Positions 25,886-34,382 of a stretch of DNA of 64,000 nt are shown piece by piece; position 1 is the first letter of the stretch; each line of letters starts with the position of its first letter. Where the stretch lies: the NCBI RefSeq assembly GCF_000813745.1, contig NZ_JWLC01000024.1:1-64000 (forward strand), written 5' to 3'. This stretch comes from Leisingera sp. ANG-M1 (GTDB lineage: Bacteria; Pseudomonadota; Alphaproteobacteria; Rhodobacterales; Rhodobacteraceae). A model generated the notes under the pieces. The model saw only the letters and a program-made list of their open reading frames with translations. It searched no databases and had not been told where the DNA came from. Made by a program: the position numbers and the translations under genes.

Positions 25886-26815
25886 GTGAAACGCCTGCCG
25901 CCCCTGACCAGCCTTCAGGCCTTCGAGGCCGTCTCCCGGCATATGAGCATCAAGCTGGCGGCAGAGGAACTGTCGCTGACACCCACCGCGATCAGCCACC
26001 GGCTCAAGACCTTGGAAACACAGCTGGGTATTTCGTTGTTCCACCGGCTGACACGGTCGCTGAAGCTGACTGCTGAGGGCGAAATTCTGAGCCCCTTTGT
26101 CAGCGATGCTTTCAGCCAGCTGAACCAGGGCGTGGCGCAGCTCAGCATGGATGAAATCGAGGGCGAGCTGGTGGTGACCACCACGCGCTCTTTTGCCTGG
26201 AGCTGGCTCAGCCCCCGGCTACCGAAATTCAGCCGCCTGTATCCGCAGCTCGATGTCAAAGTCATCGCTTCGGACAGCGTTTTGGATTTTGCGCGGTACT
26301 CCGTTGATATTTCGATCAGATACACGGATACGCCCGACCCCGGCGCCCATGCGGCCTGGGTGCTGGATGACTTTGTGACCCCGGTCTGCGCCCGTAAATT
26401 GAGCAGCATGATCAGAACCCCGGAAGACCTGCTGAGCCGGGATCTGGTCGAATATGAATGGCTTGGGTTCGAAGACGGCGATCCAAACTGGCAAGCGTGG
26501 TTCGCCTCAGCCGGGGTGCCAGCCTGCCAGATCCGCCCGATCGCGCATTTCAGCGATGAAATCATGTGTATTGAGGCCGCCATAGACAACCGCGCGGTCG
26601 CCCTTGTCAGCGTGATCGCAGCATCCCGCGAGATTGAACGGGGGCGCATTGCCGCCCCCATCCCGCAGGTGCTAAAGGATCGCAGCTATTACCTGGTCTG
26701 CCCGGTGGAGCGGGCCCGCACCGCGAAGATCAAGGCGTTTCAGGACTGGCTGCTGAGCGAGGCGGACCTGTTCCGGGACAGCGCCTATGGCCAGCAATTC
26801 ATGCCCCAGGGTTGA
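25886..26815 (+). CDS. LysR-family regulator (GcvA-like)
   Basis: 309 residues from GTG 25886, preceded by AGAGAGG at 25871-25877; a TTG seven codons upstream is less likely. The winged helix-turn-helix is at residues 1-60 ('LPPLTSLQAFEAVSRHMSIK', 'AAEELSLTPTAISHRLKTLE') and a periplasmic-binding-like effector domain fills the rest. The 'LPPL..L.AFE' start is typical of the GcvA branch. It is a relative of the LysR gene at 32244. It likely governs the Rbs-type cassette upstream or the Pot-type cassette downstream, both on the same strand. Confidence 0.88.
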   Translation: MKRLPPLTSLQAFEAVSRHMSIKLAAEELSLTPTAISHRLKTLETQLGISLFHRLTRSLKLTAEGEILSPFVSDAFSQLNQGVAQLSMDEIEGELVVTTTRSFAWSWLSPRLPKFSRLYPQLDVKVIASDSVLDFARYSVDISIRYTDTPDPGAHAAWVLDDFVTPVCARKLSSMIRTPEDLLSRDLVEYEWLGFEDGDPNWQAWFASAGVPACQIRPIAHFSDEIMCIEAAIDNRAVALVSVIAASREIERGRIAAPIPQVLKDRSYYLVCPVERARTAKIKAFQDWLLSEADLFRDSAYGQQFMPQG

Positions 26816-26980
26816 GATTCGGCGGCCGGTTTGCAGCTGCCAAGGGTTGCAGCCTGTAAAATTCACGGATTGGCCGCGTCCAAAGGCTGAGAAAATCTTT
26901 GAAACGGCTGAGTTCTGCTCGATTGTTGGGCCGGCGGCCGGGCTGGATACTTCCTTCATCACGCAAGGGAGGAGCCGGAA

Positions 26981-28093
26981 ATGGCCAAGAATAATCTCAC
27001 ACGGCGGGGTCTTCTAAAGACAAGTGCCATGGCAGCCGGTGCGCTGGCGATACCAATGATCGCACGGGCGCAATCCGTTACCGAAATGACGATGCTGGCC
27101 TGGTACGGCCAGGCGGAACCGGATGCGGTTGCCGAATTCGAAGAGCTGCACAACGTCAAAATCACCCCGAAGTATTATGTCGGCGGCGAACAGATGCTGG
27201 CCCTTCTGGCGCAGTCCCCGGCGGGGACTTATGATCTGATCCACGCGGATGCCGAATATGTGCAGCAGCTGGTCCGTGCCAATTTTGTCGAGAAGCTGGA
27301 TCCGGCCGACTACCCGTTTGATGACTTCTATCCGGAGTTCCACAAGTTCCCGGGCCACTGGCATGATGACGAACTCTATGCGGTGATCAGCCGCTTCGGC
27401 TTCCTGGGGATCTCCCACAATCTGGACGCGGTTTCGGTCAAAGAGGCGATGTCCTATGACATGCTGTGGGACGCCAAGCACCACGACAAGGTCGGCCATT
27501 TCGACTGGCACCTGCCCAATCTCGGCGTGCTGAGCCTGCGCAACGGCAACGCGCAGCCCTATGACATCAGCGGCGGCGCATGGGACAAGCTGCAGGAAAC
27601 CACATTGAGTCTGAAGCCGCAGGTGCGTGGTTTCTACGACTATGGCGGCGTTCTGTCTTCGCTGAAATCCGGGGAAGTCACCGTGATGCCGGGGATCGGC
27701 GAGTGGATTACCGGCGTGCTGCGCCGCGATGGCGCCAATGTCACCACCACTATCCCGGAGCAGGGCGGCATCCAGTTCACTGAAAGCTTCTCGATCGGAC
27801 GCGGATCACGCAAGGCAGAGCTGGCGCGCAAGTTCATCCAGCACGCCTCCAGCCCTGCCGGACAGTACAACCTGGCCAATCTGAACGTGTTCCCCGCGAT
27901 TATCCCGTCGCAAGCCGGCTGGGAACGGATGATTGCCGAGAAGCCTGAAGATGCCCGCCATCTGGGAATGTTTAAGGGTGACGGCAACGCCATCGACCTG
28001 ATCCGCAAGGGCCGCATCCACATCCGCCAGCTGCCGGTGCAGCAGGATCTGGGTGACTGGAACGACTTCTGGTCCGCCTACAAGAGCGCCTGA
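26981..28093 (+). CDS. Tat-exported substrate-binding protein of a Pot-type ABC importer
   Basis: 370 residues. The N-terminus 'NLTRRGLLKTSAMAAGAL' with a twin-arginine motif and A-R-A cleavage site indicates Tat export. 'YYVGGEQMLALLAQSPAGTY' and 'ADAEYVQQLVRANFVEKLDP' fit the PotD/SBP_bac_8 family. It starts a four-gene polyamine-type cassette; such systems import polyamines, opines or other cations. The ligand is undetermined. It follows the LysR gene by 165 bp. Confidence 0.87.
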   Translation: MAKNNLTRRGLLKTSAMAAGALAIPMIARAQSVTEMTMLAWYGQAEPDAVAEFEELHNVKITPKYYVGGEQMLALLAQSPAGTYDLIHADAEYVQQLVRANFVEKLDPADYPFDDFYPEFHKFPGHWHDDELYAVISRFGFLGISHNLDAVSVKEAMSYDMLWDAKHHDKVGHFDWHLPNLGVLSLRNGNAQPYDISGGAWDKLQETTLSLKPQVRGFYDYGGVLSSLKSGEVTVMPGIGEWITGVLRRDGANVTTTIPEQGGIQFTESFSIGRGSRKAELARKFIQHASSPAGQYNLANLNVFPAIIPSQAGWERMIAEKPEDARHLGMFKGDGNAIDLIRKGRIHIRQLPVQQDLGDWNDFWSAYKSA

Positions 28094-28185
28094 TCTCCCC
28101 TCTCAGGTGCTTTTGGTCCCGCTGCCGGGCTCCGATTGGCAGCGGGACCTCTCACGACCCTTCCCAGAGCCGAAGGACACATACC

Positions 28186-29046
28186 ATGACTTCTCTCCTA
28201 CAAGCCCGGCGCCTGTCCCGGGCCGCCTATGGCGCCATGTGGAGCCTGCCGCTGCCGGTCTGGCTGGCGGGGTTCTTTCTGGGGCCGATGGTCCTGCTGA
28301 TCTGGCTCAGCTTCTGGGATGTGAAGAACTTTCTGCTGACGCCGGATTTCCAGCTGGAGAACTGGCAGAAGATCCTGACCGCCGGGTATTTCTGGTCTGC
28401 CTATGCGCGTACCGCGGCAATCGCCGCCAGCGCCGCGGCGCTGGCTACGCTGGTAGCGCTGCCCTGCGCGCTGGCCATCAGTTTCTTTTTAAGCCCGCGC
28501 GCCCGGATGGTGCTACTGGGCCTGTTTGTGGTGCCCTTCTTCACCTCCTACCTGGTGCGTATCTACTCCTGGCAGATCTATCTGACCGAAAACGGCATCG
28601 TGATGAAGCTGATGGCGGCCATCGGCATTGAGACCGGAAGCCTGCTGAACACACCGCTGGCGCTGATGATCGGGCTGGTCACCCTGACGCTGCCGCTGGT
28701 GATCGTGATCCAATCGATCTCGCTCCTGTCGCTGGACCGGACCCTGATTGATGCGGCCTACAACCTTGGCTGCGGCCCGCGCCGGGTGCTGTTTGCCACG
28801 GTGCTGCCGGCTGCCCGGCCTGGGATCGTGCTGGGCGCCCTGTTTGCCTTCATCTTCAGCTTCGGGGATTTCGTGACGGCAACCTACCTGGGCGGCGGCA
28901 AGTTCACGACCCTGTCCATCCTGATCGCTGACACCGTGAAATCCGGCCAGCAATGGCCCCGCGCCGCCGTCGTCGCCCTAATGATGATCGCGACGCTGCT
29001 GCTCACCGCGCTGGCCTCGATCGCCTATGCCTACCGGAGGACCTGA
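28186..29046 (+). CDS. Pot-type ABC permease 1 (PotB-like)
   Basis: 286 residues with six predicted membrane helices. 'FFTSYLVRIYSWQIYLTENG' and the EAA loop 'DAAYNLGCGPRRVLFATVLP' identify the PotB branch. It forms the inner-membrane channel with the next gene product. Starts 92 bp after the binding-protein gene and ends three bases before the second permease gene. Confidence 0.9.
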   Translation: MTSLLQARRLSRAAYGAMWSLPLPVWLAGFFLGPMVLLIWLSFWDVKNFLLTPDFQLENWQKILTAGYFWSAYARTAAIAASAAALATLVALPCALAISFFLSPRARMVLLGLFVVPFFTSYLVRIYSWQIYLTENGIVMKLMAAIGIETGSLLNTPLALMIGLVTLTLPLVIVIQSISLLSLDRTLIDAAYNLGCGPRRVLFATVLPAARPGIVLGALFAFIFSFGDFVTATYLGGGKFTTLSILIADTVKSGQQWPRAAVVALMMIATLLLTALASIAYAYRRT

Positions 29047-29049
29047 CCC

Positions 29050-29847
29050 ATGCGTGTCACCCGCACCACCCGCCGTCTGACCCTTGCCTTCACCGGCCTG
29101 GCCCTCGTGTTCCTCTATGCGCCGATCCTGACAAACTTTGTGTTCTCGCTGAACTCCGACCGGTTCCCGACCATTCCTCTCGGCGGCTTCACGCTGGAAT
29201 GGTACCGGCTGATCCTGGCGGATGCGCTGGTGATCGATGCCTTCAAGAACACCATCAAAATCGCGCTGATCGTGGCGCCAGTGGCCACCCTGATGGGCTT
29301 TGCTGCGGCTTATGCCGACTACCGGTTCAACTTCCTTGGCAAAAAGCTGGTGCTGGTCTTTGCGCTGATGCCGCCGCTGATCCCGCTGGTGGTGATTGGC
29401 CTGGCGATGCTGGCCTATCTGTCCCGCATCGGCCTGTCCGGCACGCTGCCCGCCATCATCGTCAGCCACATCGTGCTGACCTCTCCCTTTGCGATGGCGA
29501 TCATCCGGTTGCGGTTTTCGCAGATCGACGGCGACCTCGAATTCGCGGCGCAGAACCTGGGCGCGTCCAATTGGCGTGCGTTCCGGGCGGTGATCATCCC
29601 GTCGACCAAAACCTCGGTGCTGGCTGCCTTCCTTTTGTGCATGGCGGTGAGCTTCGATGAATACGCGGTCACCTGGTTTGTCGGCGGGCTGGAGGAAACG
29701 TCCTCGGTACGGATCCTCAGCTTCCTGCAATCCGCCGTCAGCCCACGCATCAATGCCATCGGCTCCATCACATTCGTGACCTCAATCTCCCTGATCCTGG
29801 GCGCCCAGTTCCTGGTGCTGCGCCGCCTGACGAAGGACGCAAAATGA
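29050..29847 (+). CDS. Pot-type ABC permease 2 (PotC-like)
   Basis: 265 residues with six membrane helices. The EAA loop is 'FAAQNLGASNWRAFRAVIIP', with 'SFDEYAVTWFVGG' near the end as in PotC. Pairs with the preceding permease. The stop overlaps the ATPase ATG by four bases. Confidence 0.9.
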   Translation: MRVTRTTRRLTLAFTGLALVFLYAPILTNFVFSLNSDRFPTIPLGGFTLEWYRLILADALVIDAFKNTIKIALIVAPVATLMGFAAAYADYRFNFLGKKLVLVFALMPPLIPLVVIGLAMLAYLSRIGLSGTLPAIIVSHIVLTSPFAMAIIRLRFSQIDGDLEFAAQNLGASNWRAFRAVIIPSTKTSVLAAFLLCMAVSFDEYAVTWFVGGLEETSSVRILSFLQSAVSPRINAIGSITFVTSISLILGAQFLVLRRLTKDAK

Positions 29848-30992
29848 ACTCTCTCTCCCCCCTTCAACCCGCGCGTGACGCAGCGCCGCAGCCGCAGGAG
29901 CGTGCCATGAGCCAAGCCCATATCTCGCTGAAAAACCTCCGCAAGACCTATGGTCCGGCGGTGGCGGTGGAAAACCTCAACCTGGATATCGAAGAAGGGA
30001 AATTCATCGCCATCATGGGCCCTTCGGGCTGCGGCAAATCTACCATGCTGCGGATGCTGGCCGGGCTGGAAGAGGCCAGCGGCGGTGACATCCTGCACCA
30101 GGGACGGCGGATCAACGACCTGCCGATCTGGGAGCGCGAAATGCCGATGGTCTGGCAATCCCTGGCGCTGTTCCCCTTCCTAACGGTGCGCGAAAACGTC
30201 GAATTCGGCCTGCGGATGAACGGCGTGGGCGCGGCGGAACGCAAGCACCGGGCACAGGTCTGGCTGAAGAAACTGGGCCTGGGCGAATATGCAGACCGCG
30301 GCATCGACCAGCTGTCCGGCGGCCAGCGGCAGCGGGTTGCCCTGGCGCGCTGCCTGGTTACTGAACCCTCGGTGCTGCTGCTGGATGAACCGCTGTCGGC
30401 CCTGGACGCGCATCTGTCGGTGCAAATGCAGGGCGAGCTGAAACGGCTCCAGCGCGAGCTGGGCATCACCTTCATCTATGTCACCCACAGCCATTCCGAG
30501 GCGTTCTCGATGGCGGACACCGTGGTGATCATGAACAAGGGCCGGATCGAGCAGGCCGGCAGCCCGGAAGACATCTATCTGCGCCCGGCGACGCCCTTTG
30601 TGGCGGAGTTCCTGGGTGGGTCGTCAATTTTCGGCTGCACCGTGCGGACGCGCAAAAACGGCGAGCTGGTGCTGGAGAGCGCCGATGGCACCTTCAAATG
30701 CGACGCGGCCCAAAGCTCCGGCCTTACGCCGGGGCAGAACGTCAGCCTGGTTGTCCGGGCGGATCAGATCTCCATCACCCCGGCGGCCGGCTGGGCAGAC
30801 AACGAAGTCTCCTGCCGCGTCATCGGCGAGGAGTTTGTCGGTGCGCTGGTCAATCTCCGCCTGGAAACCGGCGCGGGCACTCAGATCACGGTTCAGCTGC
30901 AGCAGCGCGACATGCAGAGCCTTGATCTTGAGACCGGGGCAGGGGTGACCGCCAGCTGGCACCCGGAAGACGGCCACATCATTGCAGAATAA
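29844..30992 (+). CDS. Pot-type ABC ATPase (PotA-like)
   Basis: 382 residues if the overlapping ATG at 29844 is used; ATG 29907 ('MSQAHISLKNLRKTYG') has a GGAG site and gives 361 residues, the more usual PotA start. Walker A 'GPSGCGKST', Q-loop 'MVWQSLALFPFLTV', signature 'LSGGQRQRVALARCL', Walker B 'VLLLDEPLSALD' and the H-loop 'YVTHSHSEA' are all intact. A TOBE domain occupies the last 100 residues. It powers the Pot-type importer and ends 17 bp before the SGNH hydrolase gene. Confidence 0.92.
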   Translation: MNSLSPLQPARDAAPQPQERAMSQAHISLKNLRKTYGPAVAVENLNLDIEEGKFIAIMGPSGCGKSTMLRMLAGLEEASGGDILHQGRRINDLPIWEREMPMVWQSLALFPFLTVRENVEFGLRMNGVGAAERKHRAQVWLKKLGLGEYADRGIDQLSGGQRQRVALARCLVTEPSVLLLDEPLSALDAHLSVQMQGELKRLQRELGITFIYVTHSHSEAFSMADTVVIMNKGRIEQAGSPEDIYLRPATPFVAEFLGGSSIFGCTVRTRKNGELVLESADGTFKCDAAQSSGLTPGQNVSLVVRADQISITPAAGWADNEVSCRVIGEEFVGALVNLRLETGAGTQITVQLQQRDMQSLDLETGAGVTASWHPEDGHIIAE

Positions 30993-31009
30993 GCGAAAGG
31001 AAGCCTGAA

Positions 31010-31681
31010 ATGGCACAGAAGAAGATCCTTGTTTACGGCGACAGCAACACCTGGGGCTGGATCGGTGTGGAAGAGGCCTTCCCCTCCACCCGCTGCGCCG
31101 ATGGCGAACGCTGGGCGGGGGTGATGGCCGCTGAGCTGGGCAGCGGTTATCAGGTCGCAGTGGACGGGCTGACCGTACGGGCAACCAACCTTGATGACTC
31201 CATGGATTGGAATGCCATCAAAGCGGATATGTTCAATGGCGCCAAAACGCTGCCCGCCGCCATCGCCCGCGAAATGCCGGTGGATTTGCTGATCATCGCT
31301 TTGGGCACCAACGATCTGAAGGCGGAAACAAACCGCTCAGCCGAAGATATTGCCGAAGCCATCATCGAGGTGGCCAGAGTCGCGCAGGGCTGCGCGGGTG
31401 GTGTTGCGTATCACTACGGCGCGCCCGAGGTGCTGGTCGTGTCGCCGGCCCCTGTCGACGACATGCCGCATCCGGATTTCGCGGCCATGTTCGAAGGCGG
31501 CAAGGCCAAATCAGAAGCGCTGGGTGCCGCACTGAAAGCCGCCGCGGACAAGGCGGGGATCGCCAGCTTTGATGCAGGCGCCGCGGTAGGCAATGCCCAG
31601 GGCGCCGATGGGCTGCACATGAGCCGGGATCAGCATGCGCAACTGGGCAAGGCCATCGCTGAGGCAGTGCGCAATCTCTGA
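31010..31681 (+). CDS. Cytoplasmic SGNH/GDSL hydrolase (arylesterase-like)
   Basis: 223 residues without signal peptide. SGNH blocks: 'VYGDSNTWGW' (nucleophile S12), 'LIIALGTNDLK' (block III Asn) and 'GADGLHMS' (block V Asp/His). It hydrolyses an ester or amide; the TesA/arylesterase branch is likely. GAAAGGAAG precedes it and it directly follows the Pot ATPase, so it should act on the imported compound. A secreted paralog is at 33255. Confidence 0.87.
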   Translation: MAQKKILVYGDSNTWGWIGVEEAFPSTRCADGERWAGVMAAELGSGYQVAVDGLTVRATNLDDSMDWNAIKADMFNGAKTLPAAIAREMPVDLLIIALGTNDLKAETNRSAEDIAEAIIEVARVAQGCAGGVAYHYGAPEVLVVSPAPVDDMPHPDFAAMFEGGKAKSEALGAALKAAADKAGIASFDAGAAVGNAQGADGLHMSRDQHAQLGKAIAEAVRNL

Positions 31682-31732
31682 CTTTCAAATGCCACCACAC
31701 TCAATCCCATCATGCAACAGGAGGAGACCGAT

Positions 31733-32125
31733 ATGATGAAATTTGCAACCGGCCTGAAGACCGCGGTGTTTGCAGCAACCATGGCCGCAGGAGCTATGAC
31801 CACCGCAATGGCCGCAGACCTGACGAAAGCCGGAACCATAGAATACGTCACCTTCAAGGCCAAGGAAGGCGTCACCGTCGAAGCTATGTCTGCCGCGGCG
31901 GCCGGGGGCACGGTGAACGCAAACCTGCACGCCAATTACGAAGGCTTCGTTGACCGCCATGTGGCGCTTCAGGCTGACGGTGTCTGGATTGAAGTCGTTT
32001 ACTGGGAAAGCGAAGAGGCTGGCCGTGCCGCTCTGGACAAATTTGTTGCGGACCCGGTGAACAAGCCGTTTCTGGATCTGGTGAACGTGGACAGCGTCAG
32101 CATCACCTATTCCGACATTCACTGA
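31733..32125 (+). CDS. Small secreted protein, paralog of 21775-22158
   Basis: 130 residues from ATG 31733, after an AGGAGG site; the next codon is also ATG. Signal peptide with cleavage near 'AMA-AD'. The mature domain aligns with the 21775 gene product without large gaps: 'EGFVDRHVALQADGVWIEVV' versus 'DGFVARHLARNTDGSWVEVV', and 'NKPFLDLVNVDSVSITYSD' versus 'TKGFLALVNGDSLSVKYSN'. The ABM-like fold is inferred. As with its paralog, it sits directly after a hydrolase gene and near an importer and a LysR gene. Function unknown. Confidence 0.75.
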   Translation: MMKFATGLKTAVFAATMAAGAMTTAMAADLTKAGTIEYVTFKAKEGVTVEAMSAAAAGGTVNANLHANYEGFVDRHVALQADGVWIEVVYWESEEAGRAALDKFVADPVNKPFLDLVNVDSVSITYSDIH

Positions 32126-32135
32126 CGCTGCGGCC

Positions 32136-32164
32136 CCGGGCCTCCTGTCTGCCAGGCGGCCCGG
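32136..32164 (+). terminator. GC-rich hairpin after the small secreted protein gene
   Basis: CCGGGCC (32136-32142) pairs with GGCCCGG (32158-32164), with an inner CCTG/CAGG stem. There is no T-run, so termination is possible but unproven. It begins 11 bp after the stop codon. Confidence 0.45.
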
Positions 32165-32182
32165 ACCCCAATCAGTTTCAAT

Positions 32183-32239
32183 CCCTTTCATGCAGATATT
32201 TCAACTTTGTCTGACACCGCCGTCCATGCCATGAAAGGG
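32183..32239 (+). promoter_or_regulatory. Inverted repeat enclosing the ribosome site of the LysR gene
   Basis: CCCTTTCATG (32183-32192) is perfectly complementary to CATGAAAGGG (32230-32239), with 37 bases between. The right arm contains the AAAGGG ribosome site, five bases before ATG 32244. Folding would hide the ribosome site; the repeat could alternatively be a protein-binding dyad. Confidence 0.5.
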
Positions 32240-32243
32240 TGAG

Positions 32244-33140
32244 ATGAAAAGACGCTTGCCACCTCTGAACGCGATCCGCGCTTTTGAAGCTGCCGCCAGG
32301 CTGCAGAGCATCTCGGACGCTGCGGATGAGCTTTCGGTGACACCGACTGCCGTCAGCCATCAGATCCGGCATCTGGAAACATTGCTGGACATCAAGCTGT
32401 TCGAGCGCTCGGGCCGCAATATCACGCTGACAGACCAGGGTGCCCGGATGCTGCCGGATATCACCCGCGGCATGGACAGCCTGGCAGCCGCGTTTGAGGA
32501 GACCTATGGCAACATCGACGCCAATTCAGTCAACATCTCAACGACCCGCGAATTCGCCCGCTACTGGCTACAGCCCAGGCTGGGCCAGTTCTACGAGACC
32601 TTTCCGCAGCTGACGCTGAATATCTATGCCAGCGAAGGGGTTGCGGATTTGAGCGGCAGCGAAATTGATGTGGCGATCCGCTATGGTGCAAAGCCTCCCG
32701 AAGGCAGCGCGGAAATCGCGCTTTATCAGGAGTACTATGTTGCTGCCGTCAGCAAATCACTGCTGAAGCCGGGCAGGGCTGCCCGGATTGAAATGCTGAC
32801 CAAGCAGCGCCTGATCGAGGTCCGCTGGGAGAATTCCGCGCTGACGGCACCGTCCTGGAAAGCCTGGTTTTCAGCCGCTGGCCGGGATGGTTTCGAGACA
32901 TTCCGCCGGATGAGCTTTGATGCCTACAACTTGGCTTTCGACGCGCTTAAACGCGGTCATGGTGCTGCTCTGCTGAGCCGGACGATTGTGAATTCCTCCG
33001 AGTTCGAAGACAGCCTTGTGCAGCTCGAAGGCCCGCAATTGCCGGGTTACCACTACCGGGTGTTGCGCTCTCCTTCAGCGATGCGGAAGCGGGCCGTGCG
33101 GCAGTTCGTGGACTGGATTTCAGACGCCGCCAAGGGCTGA
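32244..33140 (+). CDS. LysR-family regulator (GcvA-like)
   Basis: 298 residues. Helix-turn-helix at residues 1-62 ('RRLPPLNAIRAFEAAARLQS', 'AADELSVTPTAVSHQIRHLE'), then the effector-binding domain including 'FYETFPQLTLNIYASEGVAD'. It resembles the LysR at 25886 in its first 60 residues. The likely targets are the Pot-type cassette and its hydrolase or the secreted SGNH gene downstream. Its translation may be limited by the upstream inverted repeat. Confidence 0.88.
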   Translation: MKRRLPPLNAIRAFEAAARLQSISDAADELSVTPTAVSHQIRHLETLLDIKLFERSGRNITLTDQGARMLPDITRGMDSLAAAFEETYGNIDANSVNISTTREFARYWLQPRLGQFYETFPQLTLNIYASEGVADLSGSEIDVAIRYGAKPPEGSAEIALYQEYYVAAVSKSLLKPGRAARIEMLTKQRLIEVRWENSALTAPSWKAWFSAAGRDGFETFRRMSFDAYNLAFDALKRGHGAALLSRTIVNSSEFEDSLVQLEGPQLPGYHYRVLRSPSAMRKRAVRQFVDWISDAAKG

Positions 33141-33254
33141 AGCTCCCGCAAATGTGAACCGGATTGGCATAGTTACCAAAAAGTGCCTTCTGCATACAGC
33201 CGAAGGCGGGCGGTAGATTTGCCTGAAAGCGCGTCGCCGAACGGAGAGCTTCTC

Positions 33255-33953
33255 ATGCGCAAACACCTGATTGCCATCGCTATCTACCTGCTGCCGAGCT
33301 TGGCTTTGGCGGAAGCACGTATCCTGGTGCTGGGTGACAGCAATACATGGGGTTCGAATGCATCTGGTGCCCGGCATGATAGCGGCAGCCGCTGGGGCGC
33401 TGTTATGGGCGCAGAGCTGGAAGAGGCGGTTGTCATTGAGGAGGGCCGCATTGGACGCCGGACCGATTTGCAGCACGGGGCGCCTTTGGACAACATCGGT
33501 TTGGCGGTTCGCACCTCTATCCCTCAGGTGGCGGCGCAGCATATGCCGCTGGATCTCGCAGTCATCATGCTGGGCACAAATGACCTTCAGGCGGGGCTGC
33601 AGCGGGATGCTGAGACGATAGCGCGCTCAGCCTTTTCACTGGCCCGGATCCTGCGTGCAGGCGGGGTGCGGCAGGTTCTCGTCGTTGCACCGCCTCCCCT
33701 GATAGATCCGCACAAGGGGGCGCTGGGATATCTCTTTGGCGCTGCGGAGGAGCCTTCGGAGCGTCTGGCATCAGCCTTCAGCCTGATGTCGCAATGGACG
33801 GGCATACCGATGTTCGACGCAGGACAGATCATCAGTGCCGACGGGGCTGATGGCGTACACTTGTCTGCCGAGGCTCAACGCCGCTTAGGGCAGGCAATTG
33901 CTCCGGTGGTCCAGCAGCTGCTGCGTGTATCTGCCCCGGATGCACCCGAATGA
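33255..33953 (+). CDS. Secreted SGNH/GDSL hydrolase
   Basis: 232 residues from ATG 33255. A signal peptide (MRKHLIAIAIYLLPSLALA) is followed immediately by the SGNH core 'ARILVLGDSNTWGSNASG' (S29), 'LAVIMLGTNDLQ' and 'GADGVHLSAE'. It is a periplasmic relative of the cytoplasmic hydrolase at 31010. The two would allow ester cleavage on both sides of the inner membrane. It begins 114 bp after the LysR gene. Confidence 0.85.
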   Translation: MRKHLIAIAIYLLPSLALAEARILVLGDSNTWGSNASGARHDSGSRWGAVMGAELEEAVVIEEGRIGRRTDLQHGAPLDNIGLAVRTSIPQVAAQHMPLDLAVIMLGTNDLQAGLQRDAETIARSAFSLARILRAGGVRQVLVVAPPPLIDPHKGALGYLFGAAEEPSERLASAFSLMSQWTGIPMFDAGQIISADGADGVHLSAEAQRRLGQAIAPVVQQLLRVSAPDAPE

Positions 33954-33977
33954 GAATTTTCCAAAACAGGAGATAAG

Positions 33978-34382
33978 ATGATGAAGAGACGGATGTTTTG
34001 TGCCGCTGCAATGGCTGCGCTGGCCGTGGCCGCGGGCGGTCAGTCAAACGCTGCCGGGGCGGTCACGTTCCACTTTTATGGCGCCGAGGACTGCCCGCCC
34101 TGCATGGCTTTCAAAAGGGACCACCTGGCTGAGGTCAGGGCAGAAGGGAACGCGCTGGGTTTCGCGGTAGAGGACAACGTGATCCCGCGGACGCGGGATG
34201 TGCCGACCCCGGGTGTCTACGGCGAGCGTGATCCAATCCTGCGTCTCGCGGCTCCTCATCTGAAGTTTGTCTATCCGCCGATCTTCTTTGTTTCGCAGGC
34301 TGGTGGGATTGTGTCAGTCCATGGCCATGACTGGCGTGCGGCAATGGAGGCAGCGCGGCAACTGGCAGGCCAAAGCGGATGA
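33978..34382 (+). CDS. Secreted thioredoxin-like protein with CPPC motif
   Basis: 134 residues with a signal peptide of about 25 residues. The mature part starts 'VTFHFYGAEDCPPCMAFKRD', placing a C39-P-P-C42 redox motif at the usual thioredoxin position, and contains 'VYPPIFFVSQAGG' near the cis-Pro position. It is shorter than canonical thioredoxins and probably a periplasmic thiol-disulfide protein. It overlaps the next gene by four bases, suggesting the two act together. Confidence 0.7.
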   Translation: MMKRRMFCAAAMAALAVAAGGQSNAAGAVTFHFYGAEDCPPCMAFKRDHLAEVRAEGNALGFAVEDNVIPRTRDVPTPGVYGERDPILRLAAPHLKFVYPPIFFVSQAGGIVSVHGHDWRAAMEAARQLAGQSG

